A DNA stretch of 37,112 nt. Source: Thiobacillus sp. GTDB lineage: Bacteria; Pseudomonadota; Gammaproteobacteria; Burkholderiales; Thiobacillaceae. The position numbers and the translations under genes were made by a program. Below are positions 23,673 through 32,878 of the stretch, piece by piece. The notes under the pieces are model-generated. The model did not search any database, was not told the DNA's origin, and saw nothing but the letters and a program-made list of their open reading frames with translations. Positions within the stretch are counted from its first letter, which is position 1, and every line of letters begins with the position of its first letter. Location of the stretch: contig JADFDN010000017.1 of assembly GCA_018262815.1 (NCBI GenBank), forward strand, positions 1 through 37,112, given 5' to 3'.

Positions 23673-25238
23673 TTGCCCGGAATCAGATTCGCCGGCCCCA
23701 GGCTGGCCCGCACCGCTTCAAACCTGATCAGCCTTGCCCTGCTGGCGGCAGCCTTCAGCACGCCTGCGCTTGCCACCGACCCTGAAGCCGGCATCACGAC
23801 GCTGGAATGGGACGGCAATGATGGCGCCCTCGAAACCGCACCGGCTGCGGAAGCGGGCCACGACGACGTCTGGAAACGCATACGCGGCGGCTTCCGGATC
23901 GACGAGTCGGCGATGGAAAACCCGCTGGTCGCCGAGCACGAGTCCTGGTTTGCCGCACGGCCGGACAATGTGCGCCGCCTGGCCGAGCGCTCGCGTCCTT
24001 ACCTCTACCACATCGTCGAGGAACTCGACCGCCGCGCCATGCCGATGGAAATCGCGCTGCTGCCGATGATCGAGAGCGCGTTCAACCCCACGGCACTGTC
24101 GCCTTCGGCGGCCTCCGGCATCTGGCAGTTCATCCCGTCCACCGGGCGCCATTACGGCCTGAGGCAGGACAGCTGGTACGACGGCCGGCGCGACTTCACC
24201 GCCGCGACGAATGCCGCGCTCGATTACCTGGGCAAGCTCTATCTGGATTTCGGCGACTGGCAGCTGGCGCTGGCAGCCTACAACTGCGGCGAAGGCTGCG
24301 TGGCGCGCGCCATTCAGAACAATGTGCAGCTGGGCTTGCCCACCGACTACGCCAGCCTGTCGCTGCCGAACGAGACCCGGCATTACGTCCCCAAGCTGCT
24401 GGCATTGAAAAGCCTGATCCACGCCCCGGAAAATTACGGCATCGCGATCGAGCAGCTGCCGAACCAGCCCTACTTCAATCAGGTCACCGTCCACGCCAGC
24501 ATGGATCTCCATTCCGCTGCACGCCTGGCGAACATGAACAGCGATGAGTTCGCTACGCTGAACGCCGCATTTCCGCGCAAGCTGATCCGTTCCGATACGC
24601 CGGTGAACCTGCTGGTCCCCGTCGACAAATCGGAGAGGTTCCAGCGCAATCTGGAAGCCGGCGACTGGGACACCTGGCAGCCCTATGCGGCGAGAAAAGG
24701 CGAACGCGCCGCAGCGATAGCAAAACGTTTCGACGTCAGCCTCGCCCGTCTCGAGGAACACAATCAGCTTCACCTGAAAAAGGGCCGGCTGGTGCGCGCG
24801 CAGACGATACTCGTACCGGTCAGGACCCGTGGCATGGCGATGTCACAAGACGACATGCCCGCGCCCCGTCCTGACCGGTACGAAGTCCAGCGCGGCGACA
24901 CGTTCTACGGCATTGCCCGCCGCTATGGCCTGAGCCTGGCCGAGCTTGCGCAGGCCAATCCCGGCTTCGATGACGGCCTCAGGGCCGGCCAGGTCATCCA
25001 GCTGCCGCCGAGCGACCCGAACGTCCGTCCGCTGGCCGCCATCCAGCCGGTCAGCCTCAAGACCGGCAAGCCGAACCCCGGGCAGCCGCGCCGCTACACG
25101 ATCCGACGGGGAGATACCCTGAGCGCCATCGCCGAACGCTTCGAGGTCCGGCTGGCCGACCTCAAGGCCTGGAATCCCGCCTTCAGGAAAAACAGCACGA
25201 TCCGCACCGGGCAGACGCTCATCGTCAGGAAGCCCTGA
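23673..25238 (+). CDS. mltD: Membrane-bound lytic transglycosylase D-like with LysM domains
   Basis: 521 residues from a TTG start at 23673, supported by GGGAG six bases before it and by the signal peptide that follows (residues 1-35, ending TPALA). It cleaves peptidoglycan glycan strands. The SLT domain at about 115-260 has the catalytic Glu134 in LPMIESAFNP, then SAASGIWQFIPSTGRHYGL and ALAAYNCGEG. Two good LysM domains (starting near YEVQRGDTFYGIARRYG and YTIRRGDTLSAIAERF) and a weaker one before them bind the cell wall. No lipobox cysteine is evident, unlike the E. coli lipoprotein, so it may be soluble in the periplasm. Confidence 0.9.
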   Translation: MPGIRFAGPRLARTASNLISLALLAAAFSTPALATDPEAGITTLEWDGNDGALETAPAAEAGHDDVWKRIRGGFRIDESAMENPLVAEHESWFAARPDNVRRLAERSRPYLYHIVEELDRRAMPMEIALLPMIESAFNPTALSPSAASGIWQFIPSTGRHYGLRQDSWYDGRRDFTAATNAALDYLGKLYLDFGDWQLALAAYNCGEGCVARAIQNNVQLGLPTDYASLSLPNETRHYVPKLLALKSLIHAPENYGIAIEQLPNQPYFNQVTVHASMDLHSAARLANMNSDEFATLNAAFPRKLIRSDTPVNLLVPVDKSERFQRNLEAGDWDTWQPYAARKGERAAAIAKRFDVSLARLEEHNQLHLKKGRLVRAQTILVPVRTRGMAMSQDDMPAPRPDRYEVQRGDTFYGIARRYGLSLAELAQANPGFDDGLRAGQVIQLPPSDPNVRPLAAIQPVSLKTGKPNPGQPRRYTIRRGDTLSAIAERFEVRLADLKAWNPAFRKNSTIRTGQTLIVRKP

Positions 25239-25256
25239 CCCGAGCAAGCCGGTCGA

Positions 25257-25454
25257 TCAATCGGGGGCAGGCGGCTCGCCGGACTTGTCCGACATCACCA
25301 GCGCCATGCCCACGGCGGCCAGCACCATCCACAGCACCGCTGCCCAGATGCCCAGCGCGTCCGACAGCGGTCCCATGAAAAACAGCGTCAGCATCGCCAC
25401 GGCCAGCACGCCGTTGCCGATCCAGAAATTGCGACTGTGTTTGCCGGTATTCAA
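25257..25454 (-). CDS. Small two-helix membrane protein, last gene of the peptide-type ABC operon
   Basis: 65 residues from a TTG start. AAGGAG lies six bases before that TTG, and the TTG overlaps the stop codon of the ATPase gene (TTGA). Two hydrophobic helices are visible, around FWIGNGVLAVAMLTLFF and IWAAVLWMVLAAVGMALVM, with a short polar tail KSGEPPAPD. The open frame runs further upstream, but that part is inside the ATPase gene in another frame. The protein family is not recognised. Coupled translation suggests a role with the transporter, or simple hitch-hiking. Confidence 0.6.
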   Translation of the reverse strand: MNTGKHSRNFWIGNGVLAVAMLTLFFMGPLSDALGIWAAVLWMVLAAVGMALVMSDKSGEPPAPD

Positions 25455-27433
25455 TTCATGCTCCTTGCCGAAAATTCCTGCTCTGCCACCCAGTGGCAAC
25501 GTACCCGGTGCCCGTTGTGCAGATCGGTCTGGCCCGGATAGCTTTGCCGGCACACCGCGCTGGCATGCGGGCAGCGCGGATGGAAGTGGCAGCCGTCCGG
25601 CGGGTTGAGCGGCGAGGGCTGGTCGCCCGCGAGCCGGATGATGCCTTCGCCGGCATGCGGCTCGATGCGCGGCACCGCACTCACCAGCGCCTGCGTGTAG
25701 GGGTGACGCGGTGCGCGCAGCACGTCGGCGGCGGCGCCGCGTTCGACGATGCGGCCGAGATACATCACCGCCACTTCGTGCGCCAGGTACTCGACCACCG
25801 CGAGATTATGGGTGATGAAGAGATAGGCCAGACCCAGGTCGTTCTGCAGGTCCTTCAGCAGGTTCAGGATCTGCGCCTGCACCGACACGTCGAGCGCGCT
25901 GGTCGGTTCGTCGCAGATCACCAGCCGCGGCGACACCGCGAGCGCACGCGCGATCGCGATGCGCTGCCGCTGGCCGCCCGAGAACGCATGCGGATAGCGA
26001 CCGCCGGCATCGTCCGGCAGCCCCACCTGGCGCAGCAGCTGCGCCACGGCGTCGCGGCGCTGGGGCGCATTGCCTACCCTGAGCGCATCCATGCCTTCGA
26101 GCAGGATGTCGGCCACCCGCATGCGCGGATTCAGTGAGCTGTAGGGATCCTGGAACACCATCTGCGCCTGCCGCCGCAAGCTGGGGGCATTCCTTGCGGT
26201 AATGGACTCGCCGCCCAGCACGATGTTGCCCGCCGTCGGCTCGATCAGGCGCAGCAGCGCCTTGCCCACCGTGGTCTTGCCGCAGCCCGATTCGCCCACC
26301 AAGGCCAGCGTGCGCCCCGCCTGGATGTCGAGCGAGACGCCGTCGACCGCGCGCACGTGGCCGACGGTACGCTGGATCAGGCCGCGACGGATCGGGAAAT
26401 GCACCTTGAGGCCTTCGACCTGCAGCAGGGGCTGCGCTGCCAAGGCCGTCGTCTGCGCGGTCACGGCGCGCTCCTGCCCTGCCGGCAACGTGCCGGCCAG
26501 ATGGCAGCGCACGCGCTGCCCGCCCATCGCCTGCCAGTCCGGTGATTCGCTGCGGCAGCGCGCCACGGCATGCGGACAACGCGGGGCGAAGCGGCAGCCG
26601 ACCAGCGTGCCGTCGAGCGGCGGCACCTGGCCGGGAATCGTCGTCAGCCGGCCGCTGTCGCCCGGCCGCGGCAGCGCCTCGAACAGCATGCGGCTGTAGG
26701 GATGCTGCGGCGATGCGAAAAAGGCATCGCGCGCCCCCTCCTCAACCAGCTCGCCGGCATACATCACGCCGACGCGGTCGGCATTCTCCGCCACCACGCC
26801 GAGGTCGTGCGTGATCAGCAGCATGCCCATCTGCCGCTCGGCCTTGAGCCGGCGCAGCACGTCGAGTACCTGCGCCTGGATGGTCACGTCGAGCGCGGTG
26901 GTCGGCTCGTCGGCGATCAGCAGTCGGGGCTCGCCCGCCAGCGCCATCGCGATCATCACCCGCTGGCGCAGCCCGCCCGACAACTCGAACGGATAGCTGT
27001 CGAGCCGGCGCGACGCATCCGGCACCCCCACTGCGTCGAGCAACGCACGCGCGGCGTCGCGTGCCGCCTGGCCGGCCAGTCCCCGATGCAGCGACAGCGC
27101 CTCGCCGATCTGCGCGCCCACCTTGATCACGGGGTTCAGCGCCAGCATCGGTTCCTGGAAAATCATCGCCATCTGTCCGCCGCGCACGCGCCGCATGTCG
27201 CGTTCAGGCAGCGCCAGCACGTCGATTTCGCCGAGTTGCACGCCACCCGACACGACCCGTCCCCCATCCGGCAGCAGGCGCATCAGCGACAGCGCGGTCA
27301 TCGACTTGCCGCAGCCGGATTCGCCCAGCAGCGCATAGGTTTCGCCTGCCGCGATACGGAACGACACGCCGTCGACCACGCGGGTGGAGCCGAAGCCGGT
27401 GACGAGATCGCGCACCTCGAGCAGGGGCTTCAT
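25451..27433 (-). CDS. Dual ATP-binding subunit of peptide-type ABC transporter, YejF-like
   Basis: 660 residues holding two complete nucleotide-binding domains in tandem. Domain 1: Walker A GESGCGKS, signature LSGGLRQR, Walker [13 protein letters not shown]. Domain 2: [28 protein letters not shown]. Each domain ends with an oligopeptide-transporter C-terminal motif containing cysteines ([15 protein letters not shown] and [15 protein letters not shown]), as in OppD/OppF-type proteins, which can bind an Fe-S cluster. In E. coli YejF serves a transporter for peptides and microcin C. The start ATG 27433 overlaps the permease stop by four bases (ATGA). Confidence 0.88.
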   Translation of the reverse strand: MKPLLEVRDLVTGFGSTRVVDGVSFRIAAGETYALLGESGCGKSMTALSLMRLLPDGGRVVSGGVQLGEIDVLALPERDMRRVRGGQMAMIFQEPMLALNPVIKVGAQIGEALSLHRGLAGQAARDAARALLDAVGVPDASRRLDSYPFELSGGLRQRVMIAMALAGEPRLLIADEPTTALDVTIQAQVLDVLRRLKAERQMGMLLITHDLGVVAENADRVGVMYAGELVEEGARDAFFASPQHPYSRMLFEALPRPGDSGRLTTIPGQVPPLDGTLVGCRFAPRCPHAVARCRSESPDWQAMGGQRVRCHLAGTLPAGQERAVTAQTTALAAQPLLQVEGLKVHFPIRRGLIQRTVGHVRAVDGVSLDIQAGRTLALVGESGCGKTTVGKALLRLIEPTAGNIVLGGESITARNAPSLRRQAQMVFQDPYSSLNPRMRVADILLEGMDALRVGNAPQRRDAVAQLLRQVGLPDDAGGRYPHAFSGGQRQRIAIARALAVSPRLVICDEPTSALDVSVQAQILNLLKDLQNDLGLAYLFITHNLAVVEYLAHEVAVMYLGRIVERGAAADVLRAPRHPYTQALVSAVPRIEPHAGEGIIRLAGDQPSPLNPPDGCHFHPRCPHASAVCRQSYPGQTDLHNGHRVRCHWVAEQEFSARSMN

Positions 27434-28836
27434 CGACGACCTCCCAGGCGCGGATCGAAGGCGTCGCGCACGCCGTCGGCAAACAGGTTGGCGGCCAGCA
27501 CCAGAGCGAACATGAAGGCGAACGCCGCGCCGAGCTGCCACCACACGACCGGCTCGCGCGCCAGTTCGAGGCGCGCACCGTTGATCATGTTGCCCCAGCT
27601 GTACATCGAGGGGTCGACGCCGACGCCGACGTAGGACAGCACCGCCTCGGCCAGCACCAGACCGGAGAAGTCGAGCACGATGGCGATCAGCACCAGATGG
27701 AACACGTTGGGGAAGATGTGGCGGCTGATGATGCGTACGTGCGACACGCCGAAGGCCCGTGCCGCCTCGACGTAATCGAGGGTACGAAGCTTGAGCGACT
27801 CGCCGCGCAGCAGCCGGGCAAGTCCGGTCCAGCTGGTCACCCCCATGATCAGACAGAGTGCCAGCAGGCGAACGTCGGCTCGTGCAGCGGCAGTGTCGAA
27901 AATTTCAGGATGGGATTCGATATACACCTGCACGATCAAGACCGCAGCCGCAATCAGCAGCACACCCGGGATCGAGTTCAGCACGGTGTAGACATATTGG
28001 ATGACATCGTCCACCCAGCCGCGGAAATAGCCGGCGGCGATACCGAAGCCGATCGCCAGCGGCAGCGTGACCAGCGTGGTGAGCGTGCCGATGACGAGAC
28101 CGGTGCGGATACTCTTGAGGCTGATGTAGAGCACGTCCTGTCCGACCTTGTCGGTGCCGAACACGTGATAACCGGACGCCAGTTGAATCAGCATGCCGGC
28201 CAGCAACAGCATCAGCGTCAGCACCAGAACGACGGTCCGCCCCGGCCAGCCGAGTCTGCCCGTAGTCCAGACCTCCAGCCATGCGCCCAGCTGCGTCTGC
28301 GTACGTCGCGCCTGCCACGCCGCCAGCAGGCCGAACAGCAGCAGGCCCACCGCCAGCCCCTGCGTCAGCCCGACCAGCGTACGCCGGGCGATGTCGGACG
28401 CATGCTCGTCGGCGTGCTTCAGATGCGCACCGCCATATTGCAGGCGCGGATAGTCGCGTACCGTCTCGCCGTCACGTTCGAGGAATTCCTTGGCATAGAG
28501 CTGCATCGCCAGCGGCGCCGAATAGGTTTTTTCCTGCCGCGTGCGCAGCCCGCTTACCAGCGCGTCGAACACCGACAGCACCTCGACCGAATACTGCGGC
28601 GCGTCGGCCGGACTGTCAGCCAGCCGCTCGCGGTAATGCAGCGAATCGAGCAGGCCGATCACCACGAACGCGCCGAGCACCAGCGCCGCCCCCATCGCCA
28701 TCGGGCGCTGCGCCACGACTCGCCATGGCGCCCGCAGGTGCTCGTGGCGGCGGATGAACCACACCAGCGCCAGTACGCCGACCATTAGCACGAAGATCAG
28801 CGCATCGGTCCACAGGATCACCGGCATGAAGCTCAT
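27430..28836 (-). CDS. ABC transporter permease, YejE/DppC-like
   Basis: 468 residues, longer than YejE (about 340). Helices near the N-terminus are followed by a long periplasmic segment of about 100 residues (ADSPADAPQYSVEVLSVFDALV onward), another helix pair, then the binding-protein-dependent transport core: TDKVGQDVLYISLKSIRTGL, IPGVLLIAAAV, and the ATPase-contact EAA loop YVEAARAFGVSHVRIISRHIFPN. The final YSWGNMINGARLE and NLFADGVRDAFDPRLGG are typical of DppC-type permeases. ATG 28836 overlaps the previous gene's stop by four bases. Confidence 0.85.
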   Translation of the reverse strand: MSFMPVILWTDALIFVLMVGVLALVWFIRRHEHLRAPWRVVAQRPMAMGAALVLGAFVVIGLLDSLHYRERLADSPADAPQYSVEVLSVFDALVSGLRTRQEKTYSAPLAMQLYAKEFLERDGETVRDYPRLQYGGAHLKHADEHASDIARRTLVGLTQGLAVGLLLFGLLAAWQARRTQTQLGAWLEVWTTGRLGWPGRTVVLVLTLMLLLAGMLIQLASGYHVFGTDKVGQDVLYISLKSIRTGLVIGTLTTLVTLPLAIGFGIAAGYFRGWVDDVIQYVYTVLNSIPGVLLIAAAVLIVQVYIESHPEIFDTAAARADVRLLALCLIMGVTSWTGLARLLRGESLKLRTLDYVEAARAFGVSHVRIISRHIFPNVFHLVLIAIVLDFSGLVLAEAVLSYVGVGVDPSMYSWGNMINGARLELAREPVVWWQLGAAFAFMFALVLAANLFADGVRDAFDPRLGGRR

Positions 28837-29810
28837 TGCAGCCTCACCCGCGGATCGACCCACGAATAGGAAATGTCGGTGAGGATGAGGCCGATGATGT
28901 AGAGGAAGGATCCCAGAAACACCATCGCGCGGACCACCGCGAAGTCCTGCGCCTGGATGGCGTCGATGGTGTAGCTGCCCAGCCCCGGAATGCCGAAGAA
29001 GGATTCGGTGATCAGGCTGCCCATGAACAAGAGCGGCAGCACCACCACGACGCCGGTGAGGATGGGAATCATGCCGTTCTTCAGCACATGGCGGAATAGC
29101 ACGCGCACTTCGGAAAGTCCCTTGGCGCGCGCGGTACGCACGTAGTCCTTGCCGATTTCCTCGAGAAAGATGGTACGGTACCAGCGCGCGCCGCTGCCGA
29201 TGCCGGCCACCACGCTGACCAGGACCGGCAACAGGATGAAACGCAAGCCGTCGATGCCGCCTGCGAAGCCCGAGATCGGCAGCAGATTCCACAGCTTGGC
29301 GATGAAATACTGGCCGGCGATGATGTAGAACAGGCCCGAGATCGACATCAGCACCACGCACAGCACGACGCCCCACAGGTCGAGGTACGTGGCGCGGAAG
29401 AACACCATCAGGAGCGCAAAGCTGATGTTGACCATCAGTCCGACCACCAGCACCGGCAGCGCGATCGCCAGGCTCGGTCCCATGCGGGTCCTGATTTCGT
29501 TGCCGATGTCGCGGCCGTCATCGCCCTTGCCGAATTCGAAGGCGAACATCGCCGCCGAATGCTGGAAGAAAATCGTGTCGGTAAACTGCGCCGTCCCTTC
29601 CGCCGCCGGGTTCAGCAGCAGCGGCTTGTCGTAGCCGTGCTCGGCCTTCCAGCGCTCGATCGCCTCCGGTGTCACGTGCTTGGCGCCGAGCTGTAATCGC
29701 GCCATGTCGTCCGGCGTGTTGACGACGAAGAACAGCGCGAAGGTCAGCAGGTTCACCCCGATCAGGATCGGGACCGCGTACAGCAGGCGGCGCAGGATGT
29801 AGGCAAACAT
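28833..29810 (-). CDS. ABC transporter permease, YejB/DppB-like
   Basis: 325 residues beginning MFAYILRRLLYAVPILIGV, the usual DppB-type opening. Six or so helices are visible. Conserved parts are a periplasmic segment LQLGAKHVTPEAIERWKAEH, the EAA loop YVRTARAKGLSEVRVLFRHVLKNG, and SFFGIPGLGSYTIDAI, ending WVDPRVRL. The ATG overlaps the binding-protein stop by one base (TGATG). It forms the membrane channel with the following permease. Confidence 0.88.
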   Translation of the reverse strand: MFAYILRRLLYAVPILIGVNLLTFALFFVVNTPDDMARLQLGAKHVTPEAIERWKAEHGYDKPLLLNPAAEGTAQFTDTIFFQHSAAMFAFEFGKGDDGRDIGNEIRTRMGPSLAIALPVLVVGLMVNISFALLMVFFRATYLDLWGVVLCVVLMSISGLFYIIAGQYFIAKLWNLLPISGFAGGIDGLRFILLPVLVSVVAGIGSGARWYRTIFLEEIGKDYVRTARAKGLSEVRVLFRHVLKNGMIPILTGVVVVLPLLFMGSLITESFFGIPGLGSYTIDAIQAQDFAVVRAMVFLGSFLYIIGLILTDISYSWVDPRVRLQ

Positions 29811-31957
29811 CAGGCGGTTTTCCTCTCATGCCGCCGCCAGGCGATCACCGCCGGCGCGATGACGGCGACCAGCGTGATAAGCATCAGCACGATCGGCCAC
29901 AACACCGGCTTGTTCCAGTCGTCGCGCCGGGCCTCGCGCAGGACGGGATCGATACGGCGGTACTTGAGCGTGTTGTTGGCCATCAGGTTGGGCTTCACGT
30001 TGTGCACCCAGCCATGGCGCAGGCCGAAGGACTTGGGGTAATAGGCGAAGATCCACGGTGCATCGCGGCGCACGATCTCGAGCATTTCGTCGATCACCTG
30101 CTGGCGCGCGGGGCCGTTGTCCATGTCCTTCATGCGTTCGAACAGGCGGTTGAATTCCGGATTGTCGTAGTTGGCCGCGTTCTCGCCGCCGGTGCCGACT
30201 TTCTTGTGCGGGCCGTACAGCAGGAAGAAGAAGTTTTCCGGATCGGGGTAGTCGGCGTTCCAGCCCCATTCGAACAGCTGCGCATTGCCCTTGCGGATCT
30301 TGTCCTGGAAACGGTTGTAATCGGTGCCGCGCACCACCAGCTGTACGTTGAGCTTGTCGAGCTGCTTCTTCATCCAGTCGAGCCGCGACTTGGCGTCGGG
30401 TCCGCTCGCCATGGTGTCGAAATACAGTACCAGCGGCTCGCCCGTCTTCGCATTGCGACCGTTCGGATAGCCCGCTTCGGCCAGCAGTTTTTTCGCAGCG
30501 TCGATCGGGCGTCGCACGATTCTGCCGTTGCGCGCTTCGTAGACATAGGGATTCAGCCCGCCCACGCCCTCGACATAACCGAACAGCCCCGGCGGAATCG
30601 GTCCCTGCGCGGGTATGCCGCGGCCGTTGAGGAAAATCGAGATGAATTCGTCGTAGTCGAACGCGATCGACAGAGCCTGACGCAGCTTGCGGCGATCCTC
30701 GCCCAGGCCGCCGACCACCGGATCGAGCATGTTGAAGCCGACATACCAGAGCGAGGCCGCCACCGCGGTAATGAGGTGGATGTCCTTTTCGCGCATGCTG
30801 TCGGTCAGTTGCGGGTCGCCGCCGGCCGAGAACTGCACGGCCTGGTCGAAGCTGTCGGAACTGATGCCCGAGCTGTCGTAATAGCCCTGCAGGAACTTGC
30901 TCCAGTACGGAATGGTTTCCTTTTCCAGACTGAACACCGCCTCGTCCACCAGCGGCAACGGCTTGCCGGCATCCGCCAGCAGCCCGGCCTCGCGGTCCTC
31001 GTCGCTGCCCTCGACAGGGTAGCTCTCGCCGTGGAAATGCGGATTCTTCTTCAGCACCATGCGGCGGTTGGGATCGTTCTCGGCCAGATAGTAGGGACCG
31101 GTGCCGACCGGTTGCCAGTCGAGCGTGAGGTTCCGGTCCGCCATGCCAGGCTGCGCGTAGAACACTTCGGCCTCCCACGGCACCGGCGCGAAGAACGGCA
31201 TCGCCAGCCAGTAGATGAACTGCGGGTATTTGCCCTTGATGCGGATGCGGTAGGTGTGGCGGTCCACCACTTCGGCCCCGGCAAGCGGAAAATCGTCGAG
31301 CTTCAGCGCCGCATCGGGGTTGTCCCGAACCGCTTTTTCCAGCTGCGCGCCCAGTTCCTTCAGGCCGACGATATGCTCGCTCATCAGGCCGAAGATTGGC
31401 GAGCTGAGACGCGGATTGGCCAGCCGCTTGATCTGGTACACGTAGTCGGCTGCGACCAGCTCGCGGGTACCCGTATGTTCGAAGTCGCCAATCCGGCTTT
31501 TCCGCGCCGTCGCTGCGGCGTCGAGCGCGTGATAGCGGTAACGCCCGGCCGCGTCGCGGGCAAAGGCCGGATGCGGCTGATAGCGGATGCCGGGGCGGAT
31601 GCGGATGTCGTACACGCTTTCGGCAATCGCCGAAGCGGGCGCATCGGCCGGCAGCACATTGCCGGACGCGTCCAGATACCGCGGCGTGGGCACCGCCTCG
31701 ACCGTCAGCGGGATCAGGGTATAAGGGCGCTTGAGGAAGTGGTACTGCAGTGGCGGCTCGTAGATCTGGCCGGTGAACTCGACCTCGTTGGAACTGTAGG
31801 AGCGCGCCGGATCGAGATGCTTGGGCCGCTCGGAAAAGGCGCTGTAGAGCACGCTGGCATCGGACGGGCTGTCCGGATAGGGATTGTTCCAGCTGTCGGA
31901 GCAGCCCGCCAGCAAACTCAAACCCAGCCCCAGCAGAAGGATGCCCGTGCGCGTCAT
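29810..31957 (-). CDS. Extracytoplasmic solute-binding lipoprotein (SBP_bac_5) with C-terminal membrane helix
   Basis: 715 residues. ATG 31957 opens a lipoprotein signal with lipobox LAGC (Cys19). The family 5 solute-binding fold follows: SERPKHLDPARSYSSNEVEF, QPVGTGPYYLAENDPNRRMVL, RQALSIAFDYDEFISIFLNG, WNADYPDPENFFFLLYGP and ANYDNPEFNRLFERM. Unusually for a binding protein, the C-terminus carries a helix (about 686-707, PIVLMLITLVAVIAPAVIAW) followed by the basic tail RRHERKTA. If both anchors work, the protein is fixed at both ends. It is the first gene of the operon and lies 74 bases from divergent fabI. Substrate is probably a peptide, but this cannot be told from sequence. Confidence 0.85.
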   Translation of the reverse strand: MTRTGILLLGLGLSLLAGCSDSWNNPYPDSPSDASVLYSAFSERPKHLDPARSYSSNEVEFTGQIYEPPLQYHFLKRPYTLIPLTVEAVPTPRYLDASGNVLPADAPASAIAESVYDIRIRPGIRYQPHPAFARDAAGRYRYHALDAAATARKSRIGDFEHTGTRELVAADYVYQIKRLANPRLSSPIFGLMSEHIVGLKELGAQLEKAVRDNPDAALKLDDFPLAGAEVVDRHTYRIRIKGKYPQFIYWLAMPFFAPVPWEAEVFYAQPGMADRNLTLDWQPVGTGPYYLAENDPNRRMVLKKNPHFHGESYPVEGSDEDREAGLLADAGKPLPLVDEAVFSLEKETIPYWSKFLQGYYDSSGISSDSFDQAVQFSAGGDPQLTDSMREKDIHLITAVAASLWYVGFNMLDPVVGGLGEDRRKLRQALSIAFDYDEFISIFLNGRGIPAQGPIPPGLFGYVEGVGGLNPYVYEARNGRIVRRPIDAAKKLLAEAGYPNGRNAKTGEPLVLYFDTMASGPDAKSRLDWMKKQLDKLNVQLVVRGTDYNRFQDKIRKGNAQLFEWGWNADYPDPENFFFLLYGPHKKVGTGGENAANYDNPEFNRLFERMKDMDNGPARQQVIDEMLEIVRRDAPWIFAYYPKSFGLRHGWVHNVKPNLMANNTLKYRRIDPVLREARRDDWNKPVLWPIVLMLITLVAVIAPAVIAWRRHERKTA

Positions 31958-31996
31958 GCCGCAAGTGTACCCAAGCCCGCTATCAACGTCAGCCGT

Positions 31997-32002
31997 TATA
32001 AT
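31997..32002 (+). promoter_or_regulatory. -10 element of the fabI promoter
   Basis: CCGTTATAATCGCG contains a perfect TATAAT 29 bases before the fabI ATG. No clear -35 box. It also lies in the 74-base gap from which the ABC operon must be transcribed in the other direction. Confidence 0.6.
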
Positions 32003-32031
32003 CGCGGGCATCGCAACTCTTCGAGACCATC

Positions 32032-32811
32032 ATGGGATTTCTTGCAGGAAAACGCTTGCTGATCACCGGCGTCATCTCCAACCGCTCCATCGCCTACGGT
32101 ATTGCCGCCGCTTGCAAGCGCGAGGGCGCCGAACTGGCCTTCACCTATCAGGGTGAACGCATCAAGGATCGCGTCACCGAATTCGCGAACGAATTCGGTT
32201 CCAGCCTGGTGTTTCCGTGCGACGTCGGCAGCGACGAGCAGATCGAAGCCCTGTTCAGCGAACTCGGCAAACATTGGGATGGTCTGGACGGGCTGGTCCA
32301 CTCGATCGCATTCGCGCCGAAAGAGGCGCTGGCCGGCGATTATCTTTCCGCCGTGACCCGGGAAAACTTCCGCATCGCGCACGACATCAGTTCCTACAGC
32401 TTTGCCGCACTGGCCAGGGCAGCGCTGCCGCTGATGGAAGGCCGCAAGGCTGCGCTGCTGACACTGTCCTACCTGGGCGCCATCCGTTCCGTACCCAACT
32501 ACAACGTCATGGGCCTGGCCAAGGCCAGCCTCGAATCCGGCGTGTACTACATGGCGCAAAGCCTCGGTCCCAAGGGCATCCGCGTCAACGCGATCTCGGC
32601 CGGACCGATCAAGACGCTGGCGGCCAGCGGCATCGCCAACTTCGGCGAGAAGCTCGACATCGTCGCCAAGAACGCGCCGCTGCGCCGCAACGTGACCATC
32701 GAGGAAGTCGGCAATGCCGCGGCCTTCATGCTGTCCGACCTGGCCTCCGGCATCACCGGCGAGATCACTTACGTCGACGCTGGCTTCAACTCCACCGCCG
32801 GCGCTGAATGA
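32032..32811 (+). CDS. fabI: Enoyl-ACP reductase (NADH), FabI
   Basis: 259 residues. Reduces enoyl-ACP in each round of fatty acid elongation. FabI-type features are [23 protein letters not shown] for the NADH site, [13 protein letters not shown], and catalytic Tyr147, Tyr157 and Lys164 in [20 protein letters not shown], followed by the flexible loop [13 protein letters not shown]. The residue matching Gly93 of E. coli is Ala ([12 protein letters not shown]). Single gene, ended by the strong terminator that follows. Confidence 0.96.
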   Translation: MGFLAGKRLLITGVISNRSIAYGIAAACKREGAELAFTYQGERIKDRVTEFANEFGSSLVFPCDVGSDEQIEALFSELGKHWDGLDGLVHSIAFAPKEALAGDYLSAVTRENFRIAHDISSYSFAALARAALPLMEGRKAALLTLSYLGAIRSVPNYNVMGLAKASLESGVYYMAQSLGPKGIRVNAISAGPIKTLAASGIANFGEKLDIVAKNAPLRRNVTIEEVGNAAAFMLSDLASGITGEITYVDAGFNSTAGAE

Positions 32812-32823
32812 CGGCCGCTTTGC

Positions 32824-32862
32824 CCAACAAAAAACGCGCCTTGAGGGCGCGTTTTTTGTTGG
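32824..32862. terminator. Bidirectional terminator between fabI and ppiD
   Basis: Perfect 17-bp stem: arm 32824-32840, five-base loop TTGAG, arm 32846-32862. A six-A and a six-T run inside the arms serve both directions, ending fabI on plus and ppiD on minus. Confidence 0.93.
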
Positions 32863-32878
32863 CTGCAAGCCACCCCGC

